Positions 22,737 to 34,342 of a stretch of DNA of 64,000 nt are shown here, one piece after another. The translations under genes and the position numbers were made by a program. Below the pieces are notes generated by a model. The model saw only the letters and a program-made list of their open reading frames with translations. It ran no database searches and was not told the DNA's origin. Source of the stretch: Chlorops oryzae (lineage: Eukaryota; Arthropoda; Insecta; Diptera; Chloropidae); assembly GCA_020466095.1 (NCBI GenBank), contig CM035806.1, forward strand, positions 134,517,481 through 134,581,480, in the 5' to 3' direction. Each line of letters starts with the position of its first letter. Within the stretch, counting starts at the first letter, position 1.

Positions 22737-23210
22737 TCCTCTTAAATATACTTAAAATATGCCTTAAACTATGCTATAATAAAATCAAATATTACAAAAA
22801 TTATTATATCAACCTTACATATTAGGGCGTTTCAGACCACCATGATGAGGAACGGATTTTTTTTTTTTTTTTTTGCAAGTATTCAAAGTCAAAAGATATT
22901 CGAAGTTGGTACGATGTCTTTCAGTAACATATTAATGCAAAAAAAAAAAAAACAATACAAACTTTAAAATATGTGGGCATGGCACCCCTACTTTCTACAC
23001 ATTGAGGATGTCATTTTTAAGTGCGGGATTTTTATGCAAACAAGAATGACTAGGAGTATGCTAAGAACAAAATTTCAACAAAGTTCAATAGAACTTCAAT
23101 ATAAATGGTAATAAATTTTATTGAATTCATTTAATTGGCAATTATAATTTTGATCGGGTAGCGAGATATAGACACACTTTTTGAGATCGATTTAACAATA
23201 AAAAAAATAA
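22737..23210. other. No gene seen; repeat debris before mini-me
   Basis: Phrases such as GAGATATAGACACACTTTTT resemble 31009-31055 and lead into the mini-me at 23211, so this may be an extended upstream part of that repeat. T- and A-runs at 22858 and 22940. Confidence 0.4.
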
Positions 23211-24046
23211 AACAAGTAATGGTGTTATAGTCAGGCGAGCCTGACAATAGAATACCCGACACGACACACATGTTCAAATATTTTTTAATATCAAGAGGAG
23301 TTTAAGGCCATAAGGGGCCGCATATACCGACTTTTGTTCAATTTCTTTATGAAAATCACCACTTTGCGACGCCCACTTTTCCAATTTTTTTGGAATTCTA
23401 ACCGGAGGCTTAAATATACGCTCAAATTCTAAGCTTCATTGAAGTATTTCGAAAAAGTCCGATTTTGAGGCAGTTTTGGGATTTTTGTGGCAGACCCTAG
23501 TACTGGAAGTACCCTTAATAATTTACCAATCAAGGAAAAAATTTTGAGAGGATGTTTATGGCTACAAAGGAAGCGTAAGTGCCAAATTTCGTTCAAGTCC
23601 CATTTGAATTTCGGTTGTAGGAGACAATTTTCGAAAAACGCCTTTCGGCCACGCCCGATTTTTTAATTTTGTGAAATCAAAGTACTTGCCTTTAAACATG
23701 TTCAAATACCAAATTTCATCAAACTCCGATTTTAGAACAGTTTTTATGATTTTCGTAACAGACCCTAATACTGGAGGTAACCCCAAAAATGGTCCGATCG
23801 GGTCCATTCTCGAACTTGTTCTTACTCATGCCCCCGTAAGCACGCATACAAAATTTCAAGATAGCTCAGCTCCTTCGATAAGAAAACTGTATACAAACAG
23901 ACAGACAGACAGACAGACGGACATGGCTAAATCGAATCTCCTGGTGACGCTGATTATTTTTGTATGGTCTATCTCGACTGGTTCTGGGTGTTACACACAA
24001 CCACACAAACGCAATATACCCTCGACAAAGAGTGTGTCGGGTATAA
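23211..24046 (+). mobile_element. mini-me-like element, copy 3
   Basis: Starts AACAAGTAATGGTGTTATAG and ends GAGTGTGTCGGGTATAA. The GACA/GACG tract lies at 23897-23921, then the ATGGCTAAATCGAATCTCCT core. Same family as 6581-7404; the inner 300-base unit appears about twice. Confidence 0.8.
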
Positions 24047-24262
24047 AAATTAAAATCTGTCTCTCCGATAATATTATATACAATTTATTTTTTTAAAGCG
24101 CCACTTTTTTTTTCAACTCTATGCCATAACAGTTATTCTGGGACCATAGTGCTATGGTATAAATATTCTTGTATATATTGATGTAATAAAATTGAAAATA
24201 TCCCCTTTTTTGTGCATCCAGAATGATCGATCGAATTATTTTAATTTTTGCTTAAGTATTAA

Positions 24263-24406
24263 CAGTGGCGTTTCGACATTTCGACGCCCGGGGAAAAATA
24301 CAAGAAAAGCCGCCCCGGCCTTAATAAAAAGACCTTCATAAAATTTAAATTATGATTTGGCGCCCGGGTGGCTTCACGCTTCAAGCCCCCTCTAGCTATG
24401 CTCCTG
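24263..24406. mobile_element. hAT-like MITE, CAGTGGCG/TGCTCCTG ends
   Basis: Left CAGTGGCGTTTCGACATTTC and right TCTAGCTATGCTCCTG are weakly inverted. CGCCCGGG occurs near both ends. Flanks AGTATTAA and AATACCAA agree at 5 of 8 bases, so any TSD is eroded. Confidence 0.45.
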
Positions 24407-24627
24407 AATACCAATAAAGACAAATTAATTGTTTCTCAAAACCCCTCAATAAAATCATTTTTTTCCCGAAGATTCTTAGGAGAAATTCCCATATTTTTAT
24501 TTTGTTAAATTCTAACCATTAGAAAGTGATTTTTTCCTTCTTTCCTGATGATTTCCTTAAATGCTAACTGCCTCGATTCATTGAGAAAGAGATCAAAAAG
24601 TAAACATTAATTATTTTTATATAATTA

Positions 24628-24731
24628 CCCCCTTATTCATAATCAAGTTTTAAATTTAAAACATCTCTTAATTTCAATTTTTGTATGGGAATTTGACATT
24701 TAAATTTACAATTTGATTATGAATAAGGGGG
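24628..24731. mobile_element. PIF/Harbinger-type MITE, CCCCCTTATTCAT, intact copy
   Basis: A 104-bp foldback: CCCCCTTATTCATAATCAAG against TTTGATTATGAATAAGGGGG. TTA stands on both sides (24625-24627 and 24732-24734). Confidence 0.85.
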
Positions 24732-24840
24732 TTAGCCTGCCGAAGTTCGAAAATATTCCAAAATAGTATTCGAAATGAGTTTACCTTTTCACATACATGC
24801 TTGCCTAGAAGCAATCTCATAATGCTCCAGGCTAAAATTT

Positions 24841-24979
24841 GAAATTTTCATTGCATACATGATGCCCAATCTATATTAAATAGAATCAAAATGACGACCG
24901 AAAATCAATGCGTATGCAGAACTCGTCATTTTGATTCTATTAATATAGATTCGGCATCGTGCTAGCGATGAAAATTTCC
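24841..24979. repeat. Foldback, about 50-bp arms
   Basis: GAAATTTTCATTGCATACAT pairs with the GCGATGAAAATTTCC side, and TAGAATCAAAATGACGA pairs with TCGTCATTTTGATTCTA. Weaker pairing extends to about 24815-25000. Probably a MITE; TSD not clear. Confidence 0.7.
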
Positions 24980-25029
24980 ATTTTTGCCTGGAAGTATGCA
25001 ACGAAATTGTGTTATAATGTTTTTGGGAA

Positions 25030-26830
25030 CATGATGGGATGTTGCTTTAGAACTACAAAAGTAAAATGGGAATTTTTAATAACAATTTTAAGAGGAATCG
25101 GCGTTCTTTGAAAATGCATTATAACTTTTAGCCATTTTCATATAAAATTAAGAAATTTTGGGGCCCCCTTTGTTTTTGCGCCCAAATTGTTTTGAAAAAA
25201 CTGCAATTAATGACGCCTAACTGCCTAATAAAATAAGTATTTCTTGTAGTTTATGTACATGAAAACCAAGCTGCAATACTTTTTTTTCTTCCTATTAGTG
25301 CCTAAAACTACAGTAGAATGCCGAAATTAACTTTTTAGAACACTACGTGGGCGCTGAAATTTGATGAACTTTATTAAGCGATTTACATTTGCGAGATTCT
25401 ACTGTATTAAGAAACTTTGCTTATGAACTTGTCTTCACGAAAAGCTCATAAAAGCAGGACTTTTTGGAAAACTCCGCGCTGAGCTACCTCTAAATCTTAA
25501 AAAAAAAATGTGAAAAAATTCTCAAAAATATTTTAACCCATAAGCTTTCGAAAACCTTGTGTGGAACTACGAAATTCGAAAAAAAAAATTTTTTTGGGAC
25601 ACCCTAGTGCACATAATATTATATATGACTAACTAATTAATTAACTAAAAATTAAATGCAAAAAACGTCGTACAAAATCATGATATATGAAAATGGATTG
25701 AGCAAACATCAGCGCCCTTACTTCCTTATAGCCTCAAAGACATTAACTCATTTCTCGGTTATGTCGACTTAAGCTAATCTTCCATATTGCCTCAGACATA
25801 TACCTTTTAACCTTGTCAAGAGTAAAAATGTGTGAATATTGAATTATTTTCGTTTCCTCGCATGTTTTCGCTTACCTTTTCCATAAATAAAATCCTATGT
25901 TATAAACATAAAAAAAATTTACAATTTTATTTTTTTCCTTAAATTCATAAAACAATAATATGGAGCAAAAATATTTGTATATCATTTCGTTAATAATATA
26001 TGCGGGAAGAGGCTAACATTATCTCAGTATTTATTTTATTCAGCGATTCATCAAAGATAATTAAAAATACTTTTTTCCAATGAACTTATGATATAAATGT
26101 AAACATTGTGTACCTTTTGATTTTGTTCATTTGCTAAATTTAAGCAATTCTACCTTGAAAGAAGCTTGTTTGGTTTTTAAAACAAAAACAAAGAAAAATC
26201 TTTCGAAAGCATTTAAAGCAGCAGAAATACGATAGGTAGATTATACTGCATGAATGAAGCATGAATGGCGCACAGTGGGATTGCTCCGCTCCATAAGTTC
26301 CTTGCCACAAAATAGAAGAAGTGCTCCTAAATTCTTCAAAGGCAAAGTTGCTTCTTTTAGTCTAGTTAAAAAAAAAAAACCCCCCATTTTTAAATAGTCG
26401 TAGTCAGTCAGCCTCTAGGGGTAGCCCATAGACCCATATTAACTTAGATTTAAGACGCACGAACTATGGATCTTCTGCTCCTATTTATAGAATTTGAATG
26501 CTCTTTAATGCACTCCCAATATAAATGTAGACTTTGCCTTTTTCAAAAAACCAAAAATACCAAAATATCATCTTATAATTTCGAAGATTTTGGAATTTTG
26601 AGGAATCGAAAAAAAAGGGATTTTGCACTCTAAATCCCACTGTCCGACGCTTCGCTCCATCGGTTTAACGAAGGCTTTCGCCAATGCGCGTAATACTTTG
26701 GAAAATTTGGAAAAATGGAACATATTCCCCATTTATTGCAGGCTCTTATTTTAAATTTATAGTCAAAACAAATATTTTTTGAATCGCAATTATCACTGTT
26801 TTCATGTTCGTGTCTTGAGTCTTTGCATGC
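25030..26830. other. No gene seen; 1.8 kb AT-rich spacer
   Basis: No exon, clear repeat boundary or long dyad recognised. A short poly-A/poly-C junction occurs at 26368-26384. Confidence 0.3.
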
Positions 26831-27049
26831 ATACACCGAGAGAAATAAGAACTGTTAAATCAACCACTTAGAACAGTTAAAGTAAGAGTGGTCAAATTAA
26901 CTGTATTCCCCGTTAAATGCACTGGAAAAGTAAGTCAAATCAACAGTTGAAAAATAGTCACTTTTTATGTTCAAATTCGCTTTCGTTCACTTAGACGTAT
27001 AAGTTCGCATTCTGATCAACCGTCTCTGGAGTTTTCAATAGCTCACTTG

Positions 27050-27112
27050 TTTAAGCTGTGAGTTGACCGTCGTGAGATTCGGGGTTCTATCCCTGCTGGC
27101 GGCGGGAATTTT
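27050..27112 (+). other. tRNA-like module followed by T-runs
   Basis: Contains CGGGGTTCTATCCCTGC, a B-box-like arm, then GGCGGCGGG and several T-runs. The upstream part (AAGCTGTGAGTTGACCG) stands in for an A box only weakly. Confidence 0.4.
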
Positions 27113-27340
27113 TCTGGATTTTTTTTTTTAATTACAGTTTTTTTTTTTGTTCAGAGTGTAGTTGTTTTTTAAGGCAAAAATTTTCTCCTAAATTTTTAAG
27201 ATTTTAATTTATTTAATTTTTTTTAATGGTTCATTTTCAAGCAAAAAATTTTGGGAGTGAAACAATTCCTTAAGCACGTTCCCCAAAACTTGAGCAACCA
27301 TAAGCTCAACTGAGCGTTTTGACCAACAAATTAAATTCGT

Positions 27341-27414
27341 TCGTTTAGCGTAATGGTTAAGACGTTCGCCCATCGAAGTGGAGGTCAGCGGTTCAAGGCT
27401 CGGCCGAGGCGAGA
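27341..27414 (+). other. tRNA-like module followed by A-rich tract
   Basis: A-box-like TAGCGTAATGGTTAAGACG and B-box-like GGTCAGCGGTTCAAGGCTC are spaced as in a tRNA. The T-arm does not pair fully, so it is not a working tRNA. It resembles 53883-53956 (GTAATGGTAAAGAC, GGTCAGTGGTTCGATTCTC). Confidence 0.5.
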
Positions 27415-27743
27415 AAATTTAAAGAGATGAAAGAGACAAAGATTTAAATAGAAACAAATAAATAAAGAAAAAATATAATAATTTAATAAAAAAAAAAAAA
27501 AATATTAATAAAAGAAGGTAAAAAAAAGTCAAAGCAAAAAATAAATTTTTTTTTCCCAGTCGCTGGTGACAGTTGATTTAACCGCGAGACAGTTATATCA
27601 ACCATCAGGTAGTTATATCCCTATTGACTGTGTTTGTACTGTTGAATCGACCGCTACTACACATAAGCTAAGAATTAACGGTGAACTCGGTTATTTTAAC
27701 CTGCTTTTTCAGTTAATATAACTACCTTTTTCTCTCTGTATAC

Positions 27744-28959
27744 AGAGCGAGAGAAACAGGCAAAATGTTGCGTTTTGTCCGGACCTTCCTTCCAGACCAA
27801 CGTCTTGAAGCCTTTCCCGAATAGTTCGGAATTTAGTTAAAGCATCCAGTTCAAATTGCAGTCCATTTGAACTTTGAAAAGGGTTTTGCTCGGAATATTA
27901 GTCAAGCCCATTGTCGGAAAGTTTCAAAGATTTTCGTTTTCTTCCTATTGTGTCTAGTTTTTGGACATGATGGAAAGCATTGAAGAACTTATTGTAAGAG
28001 CACTACATGGTATTTGATATCACTCTTATCGACTTTTCTCGATTCTTCATTTTCTGCACTATTTTTCTTTCGGCCGAGGCAAAGCTCCTTCCGCGGCCAA
28101 TATTGCTTCTCAACAGCTATCCCTTATAGAGCATTATGGGAAATTGATTTCTTTTAAAATAAGGCTCTTATTAATCCGCCGATAATTAACTTATTTAACT
28201 GCTTAGCACGGCTTATCATCTTTTTACCACAATAAATTAATCGTGCACCTATTATTTCGCACAACTTAAAACGTGTGTTGCATAGCAAAACAAGCAGCAG
28301 TTATTCGTAAAAAAAAAAAAAACTCAAGTTATCCAAAGTCCCGTTTCAGTACAACATTGTGTAATGAGCAACAATCGAGAAAATAGTAAATAATCTTGAG
28401 TTTTTCAATAGTGGAAAAAATGTCCCTATTTATTTTCCCATGACTGTATGTTGCTAAATAAACTTCAAAAAAATACCTATGTTTCAAACGGGTTTTCACT
28501 GAATAATTTGTTCGGGTCTTCGAGCCACCAAATTTCGTTGGAGTTTTCGAATATCCAATAAAGATGAAAATTATTTCTGAGCGCTGAACACTATCGTGTG
28601 TTCGAGTTATGGAGAGTTTACTATAGAATGTACTAACTTCAATCGTCTAAGCAGCTTCATCGTCTTTTGTTCATTAACAAGCCTTAATAATATTGTTTTA
28701 TTAATTATGCATGCAATTAAATAAATACAATGTTTTTCGTAGTTTTTTTTTTTTTTTCTTAGCTTTTGGTTTCTTCACAATGCCCCTGATGCGTCCCCCG
28801 TTTTATGCTTGTAATGAAAACGCGTGACATTCAAAAGAACATTTCGCTAAACATAGAAATACACCAACGCTTGTATGTAAAGTGTGGGCGGAGGATTTTT
28901 GCCTGTATGGCATGAAAGGTGTCCCGTTTGATCTTAAGCAGCATTAGGGATTTGAATTT
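27744..28959. other. No gene seen; spacer
   Basis: Mixed AT-rich DNA; T-run at 28742-28757 and A-run at 28309-28322. No exon recognised. Confidence 0.3.
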
Positions 28960-28982
28960 CTTTCTCTCTCTTTCTCTCTCTT

Positions 28983-29030
<48 letters not shown>
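28960..29030 (+). repeat. CT microsatellite
   Basis: About 70 bases of CT with regular TTTCTCTCTC interruptions at the start. Confidence 0.95.
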
Positions 29031-29372
29031 ACTCGTTGGACACAGAAACTTCGAATATTGACTCAATTCGTGATAATAAGGATTTGTTTTTCTTAAGAAT
29101 CCTTTGTCATTTCAAGGAAACAAAGATGAAATGGGTATAATTTGGCTATTAACTTTCAAATGACCCGTGTGGGAAACCACACAAAATGAAAAAAATTTTC
29201 GATAAGGCTTCGCCTCAGTTCGGTAAGATATACCCGCGAAAATTCCTAGGCTATTTTGCCGAGGAAAAAAAGTATCATAAAAATATTCTAAACAGCCCTG
29301 ATAGCATAAACAGCTGATTTCAATTTCAATTTGAGTTTGAATTTCGAAATAGAAACTCATTTGTAAGGCTAA

Positions 29373-29860
29373 GGGCCAATATAACCTAATATTATGTAAG
29401 TATATTTAAAAATAAATAAAAATATTATAAATAAAATCTGATTTCCATTTTCACCAATGAAATTTTTAAGATATTTAAAAAAAAAAAATTTAAGCTACCT
29501 CAGTAGGTCGCTAAAGTTTTTTTTTTTAAATACGGTAACAGCCCTGTTTTAGGCGGTAGAAAAGCAGCTGATTACATTCATTCTAACATTTTACGGCAAA
29601 AATCTGTGCAATAAGAAAGAAGCAAAGCTTTGAATTTATGGATTCGGGCTACAGCGATATGAAACTGATAAAAAATCGCGCGCACGCGGCTCCATGCTCA
29701 ACCATAATGTATCAAGCAGCTGTGAATTGGACCGACTACCCTGACAGTGGACCGTGCTGCCACATTTTGCTATACTTAAAAAAGTTGCATATTGAAAATG
29801 AAATTAAAAACAAAAAATCTTTTATTTTAATTTTAAAATATTTTTTAAAATGCTTGGACC
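29373..29860. mobile_element. PIF/Harbinger-type MITE, GGGCCAATAT family, decayed copy
   Basis: Left GGGCCAATATAACCTAATAT and right AAAATGCTTGGACC are diverged ends of the 22120-22602 family. Inner words (ACAGCCCTG, AGCAGCTGATTA, ACCGTGCTGCC, TATTGAAAATGAAATT) confirm the relation. TAA precedes it and TTA follows. Confidence 0.7.
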
Positions 29861-30138
29861 TTAGATTAAACGATGTGTATTTTTAACAGATATCTTCATT
29901 CGTGACGTCACGCAAATTGGCCGCAAAGCTATAGAATTCTATTTTTGTTATTTAAAACTTGCGTAAACCGTCTGTGGAATTCTGCACAATCTGATTTTTC
30001 ACGAATTGGAGCTTTCACAGATGTGACATCTGTTACCATCTATAAATTTTCAGCCCAAAACTATGTTTTCATTGTGCTGACGTCATATTGACGCCACGAA
30101 TGCAGATATCTGTTAAAAATACGTATCGTTTTATCTAA
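29861..30138. repeat. 278-bp foldback between two MITEs
   Basis: TTTTTAACAGATATCTTCAT pairs with GCAGATATCTGTTAAAAA, and the pairing extends outward to TTAGAT/ATCTAA and inward to CGTGACGTCA/TGACGCCACG. It abuts the two GGGCCAATAT MITEs. Confidence 0.75.
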
Positions 30139-30144
30139 GCCTAA

Positions 30145-30617
30145 GGGCCAATATTACCAAGCATATTTCAAAAATTTTTTAAATAAAAATCCGCTTTTGG
30201 TTTTTACCATTCCAATTTTTAAAAATATTTTAAATCACCTCGGCACTGCGTTTAAATATGATATCAAATTTGAGTTCGATTTTTAAAAACCAGCTGTTTG
30301 GAAAAATTCAAAGAAATAATTTTCAAAACAAATGCAATTTTCGAAATAACACAATACGATAGACAGGACTAAAAGCTTTAGAGTCACAGCGCAGCAATTA
30401 GGAGTACGAAACAATCGTTAGAATGGCTCTTCATAGGATCCCTTTTTAAAAATAACGATCTAATCAGCTGTCAAATGTACTCACAGCCCTGGAAGTAGAC
30501 GGTGCTGCCGAAAATTTTGATGCTTAAAAAATTGCGATATTGAAAATGAAATTTATTTTTAAAAAATTTTAATTTTAATTTAAAAAATTTTTTAAATATG
30601 CTTGGTAATATTGGCCC
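30145..30617. mobile_element. PIF/Harbinger-type MITE, GGGCCAATATTACC family, copy 2
   Basis: Reverse-oriented, near-complete copy of 22120-22602 with the same ends. TAA is found at 30142-30144 and 30618-30620. Confidence 0.85.
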
Positions 30618-30678
30618 TAAGTGTTATTAAAACACCTTCAACCTATTTTGACATCAACTGTCTTTTTTCTGCCGATTT

Positions 30679-31020
30679 TTGGTAAAATTTGTTCAACTTT
30701 GCAGCGGCAAAACGGTATCAAGTAATGCTCGGATGCAGTTCGTGTATATGAAGAAGTTGTTTAGTTATAGTCTTTCTATATTTGCATCAAAAAATTTTGC
30801 AACAATGTTTATTGCCTTGGGAGCTATAGGCCATAAAAAAAAAATGATAAAAAACACGTCAAATTTTATGAATGTTTGCAATTTGCACCTACTCGATAGA
30901 GTTTTTTTTTTTTTGGGTTGGTTTGTACTAAAACTATTAATCATGAGTTCAGAGCTATAAATTGTGATGGATAAGAAATTAAAATATTGAACGGATTACG
31001 AGATATAGCCATAAGTAAGT
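30679..31020 (+). repeat. Interspersed repeat shared with 57880-58110
   Basis: CTATATTTGCATCAAAA, AGAAG..TT..GTTATAG and GGGAGCTATAGGCC words match 57880-58110 in order. No function recognised. It stops just before a mini-me element. Confidence 0.5.
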
Positions 31021-31063
31021 GAGTAATTTAATTCTCGGCCCCACTTTTTGAAGTCTATTTAAA

Positions 31064-31726
31064 AACAAGTAAGAAAACTAAAGTCGGCCCGACTTTGAAA
31101 TACCCAGCGTCCCGCCATTATTGGCGCACTATGTTTTGCCCCTCCATTTGTGGGCGTGGCAGTGGGCGGGCCACATTCATTTTTTTCATACACCTTTCAT
31201 TCGCCTTGGTCAACTTATGTTGCGAATTTGAAGCTTCTACGCCTTTTACTTCACAAGATACGATAAACCCTTATTTGTGGGCTTATTTGTGGGCTTTGCT
31301 TGAGGAGGACGGCGTCCATTTTTGTTCCAGGATATTTCCCTTTTTGTAGTTTACCAGTTCACCAAATATCAATGAAATGTGTTGAGTGGTTCGCAAGTTA
31401 CAAGCATTTTACTGAAAACACATTATAATCATTTGTGGGCGTGGCAGTGGGCGGATGTCTCCCATTTTTACTTAGGATCATACTCGGATCCCGATATACC
31501 TGTGTGCCGAATTTCGACTTGGTTGCTCCAGCCGTTTGGGAGGAGATCCGAACACAGGCGGACGGACAGACGGACGGGCAGACGGACAGACGGACATGCC
31601 TAAATCGATTCAGTTTTTGATCTTGATCAAGAATATATATATATATATCTATATCTACGGAGCTTAGTTCTGGCTGTTACAAGATTCGCACAAAACTAAT
31701 ATACCCTGCTTACGTGGGGTATAAAA
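31064..31726 (+). mobile_element. mini-me-like element, divergent subfamily
   Basis: Starts AACAAGTAAGAAAACTAAAG and ends ATACCCTGCTTACGTGGGG + TATAAAAAG. The GACG/GACA tract is at 31558-31595, followed by ATGCCTAAATCGATTCAG and a short TA repeat. It differs from the other copies in most of its body, so it is a second subfamily. Confidence 0.7.
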
Positions 31727-32015
31727 AGTAGAGATGACATGACAAAACTGAGTATGAGGCGTTGTTATACTCACCTAGCATCTTTCAAAAACAGTCGTCA
31801 AATTTTTGTTTACAAAAATCGTGTCGCACTGTGTTATCTAAATTTAGACTTAATAACTTAAGTTACATCCAGATAAATATATCATACTTAAGTATGTATA
31901 TATGCATGTGTGAAAAACTTCATACGAGGGTAACTAACATAATTTTTTTAGGGTGATTTGAAAGTTAAGAATAAATATGATTATTACTTATTTTATATTA
32001 TTTATTTCTCACAAT
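31727..32015. other. No gene seen; spacer
   Basis: Short AT-rich stretch between the mini-me and the tandem array; nothing recognised. Confidence 0.3.
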
Positions 32016-32430
32016 ATCGGAATCATTTCGGGGTCCTGTTGCCGGTCTTTTTATCTCTCAAATATTTCGGACTCATTTCGGAGTCATGCTTCTGAGCCTC
32101 TAATTTCTCATATATTTCGGACTCATTTCGGTGTCATGCTTCCGAGCCTCTTATTCCTCATATATAATATTTCGAACTCATTTCGGAGTCATGCTCCTCA
32201 GCTTTTTATTTCTCACATATTTTGGACCCATTTCGGAGTCATGCTTCTGAGCCTCTAATTTCTCATATAAGTATTTCGGACACATTTGGGAGTCATGCTA
32301 CCGAGCCTCTTATATCTCACATACTTCGGAGTCATGCTCCTAAGCCTCTTATTTCTCACATAATTCGGACTCATTTCGGAATCATGCTTCTGAGCCTCTT
32401 AATTTAAAGAAGTTTCGAACTCATTTCTTA
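32016..32430 (+). repeat. Tandem array, about 50-57 bp units, eight copies
   Basis: Units carry TTTCGGACTCATTTCGGAGT, CATGCT, GAGCCTCT and TTTCTCA(C/T)ATA with small length changes. Open frames here follow the repeat and are not considered genes. Confidence 0.9.
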
Positions 32431-32980
32431 CTCATAACTATAATCACCCGTAAAATGATTGCCTGGTATATTATCAGTACCAGTGTTGTAATGTACCTAG
32501 GTACAAGTACCTAGGTACCGTACCTAGGTACAACTTTCAGTACCTTGTACCTGTACCTAGTTACTTTTTAAAATTGTACCTAGTACCTGTACCTTTGTAC
32601 CTTTTTCATCGAAAAAGGTACTTTTCTAAGTCGCGATTTCCACGAATAAATATTTATTAGCAAAATTTTTTTGATATTTTGTTTAGAAATTTGTTTAAAA
32701 AATTTCAGAATCGGTGTTTTTCGCTCACAATACGATTTGATGTTTATTTTTGCTTTGAGACGTCGAAAAAAACGTCCGTGGAAGAATTTGCCTAATAAAT
32801 ATTTTTACGTGGAAACGCGTTCGTAAAGAGTAAATGAATGATTTCTTAAGCTTTTAATATGTAGAGTTTTTGATTTCCGAACAAACTGAAGAGAGACCCT
32901 AAAAGGCTAGCTTCAAGTTCACATGTGAAAAAAAAATCGAAATCTTTAAAACGGATTTTCGCCATTATTATTCAATGCTT

Positions 32981-33358
32981 CCCAGCAAACAATTACATAT
33001 AAAAATACACGTTTTGTTAGCGTTCAAATGTAAGCAAAACACTTATTAAACGCTGATATGACATTTATAAAAGGCATCAAAGTAAGCGGTTTATAATCGA
33101 AACGCACCCATCTTTATAAGCTTTGAAAAGACGATTGCAAAACATGTTATTTAAGACACGTAATGTAAGCGACACTCGCAAAACGCTTGCAATACCAAAC
33201 ATGTTGCAAATGTCGATGGCTGCTACCTTAAAATGCTTATGAAAGCCTTATTAATGAAAGCTTTGCATAAGCTTAGTTTGCAACGCTTGCAATAAACTTC
33301 TTCATGCAAGCTTTTTTAAAGCTTGGTTTGCAAAACGCTTGTCATTATGTTTGCTGGG
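32981..33358. mobile_element. CCCAGCAAACA MITE nested in hAT
   Basis: CCCAGCAAACA at the left and TGTTTGCTGGG at the right are inverted. AAGCTTT and CGCTTGCAA words repeat through the right half. Same end family as 37-1019. Confidence 0.75.
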
Positions 33359-33590
33359 TTAATACATTTTGCAACACAAAAACGATTGTCGTAGCGTAAG
33401 GAACGCACACAATAACAAATTCTCAGCTCCTACCTTGGCCAATATTGACCGTCAATTCTCACTTTATAGGAGAGAGGAAGTGCGGGGAGGTAGAGAAAAA
33501 TTGAGCGCTCAATTGAACAACATCGCGGTTAAACAATTAATGGAAAAAGGGAATTTTAAATTATATTAATTTAAATATGGCTCTTAACTA

Positions 33591-33749
33591 ATGATTATAT
33601 GTACTTTTATAATAATAATATTGCCTTCTTCTTCGGCTCCTGTGGAAAGGCTTTTCAGCACAGCGGATCAAATTTGTACGCCAAGGCGAAACAGGCTTAG
33701 CGACGATTTATTCGAAACATTGTTGATGTTACGAGAAACCGAAAAATAG
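33591..33749 (+). pseudogene. hAT transposase C-terminal fragment
   Basis: An ATG-initiated frame of 52 codons ends in TAG at 33747. Its last part reads SSSAPVERLFSTADQICTPR, then RRNRLSDDLFETLLML. This is the hAT C-terminal dimerisation region (pattern S..ERLFS.A....PRRNRLSD). The RNase H-like catalytic core and the zinc finger are absent, so it cannot be an active transposase. It lies within the TSD-flanked element 32481-34334 and reads in the same direction. The preceding isoleucine-rich codons probably come from non-coding sequence. Confidence 0.8.
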
Positions 33750-34342
33750 TTCGATGCACTCAAAAATGACTTTAAAACATGTAAAATAAAATTGTTGTTC
33801 ATACTTTTTATTCATATATTCTATATATTAAATAAAAGAATAAAAAATATGTTCAATTAAAACTTTAAATCAAAGATTAAACAAAAAAAAAAACAGGAAC
33901 TGCATTTAAACTCTTCTGAAATTCCCTTATATGCTTTCCAAGCGTACAACGAAATGAAAACGTTAAAACTAAAATTGTTTCTTAACAAAAAAGCTTATTT
34001 AAATTTTATTTTAACAGCGTGCGACACACGTAGATCGAAATAGCACAATTTCAGAAAATATCAGAACAAATTTGACATATGAAATTGAGGCAATTTGAAT
34101 TTTGTTCTGAAATTGCGTAACTTAGATTACGTTTGTCTGGCGCATATCGAATTTGGCACAAAATTCTGCAGTTTAATTATACTAAGTGAATTTTGAAAAG
34201 TACCTTTTTTGTACCTGTACCTTGTACCTAGTTACTTTTAATTTTGTGTACCTGTACCTGGAACTAGTTCCTTTTTTTTGGAAGGAACTGTACCTGTACC
34301 TAGGTACAAAAAAAAAGGAACTGTTACAACACTGATCAGTAC

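Larger units (their letters stand above)
26835..27739. mobile_element. TIR element with two tRNA-like modules, ATAC flanks
   Basis: ACCGAGAGAAA at the left and TTTCTCTCTGT at the right are inverted with one mismatch. ATAC lies on both sides (26831-26834 and 27740-27743). AACAGTT and GTTGATTTAAC words recur near both ends. Two tRNA-like modules lie inside, separated by T-rich and A-rich tracts. No transposase. Confidence 0.65.
32481..34334 (+). mobile_element. hAT transposon relic with transposase C-terminus, 8-bp TSD
   Basis: Ends CAGTGTTGTAA and TTACAACACTG are inverted. The 8-bp TSD ATCAGTAC is exact at 32473-32480 and 34335-34342. Both ends carry dense GTACCTAGGTAC-type subterminal repeats. 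A short reading frame at 33591-33749 has the C-terminal dimerisation motif of hAT transposases. A CCCAGCAAA MITE is nested at 32981-33358. Most of the transposase is missing. Confidence 0.9.

Noticed and set aside
27341..27414. Functional tRNA gene
   Set aside because: A- and B-box words are present, but the T-arm and acceptor stem do not pair properly and it lies in a TIR element.
31977..32407. Repeat protein with SHAPEPLISHIF-like units
   Set aside because: Product of the tandem array; unit length varies and breaks the frame.
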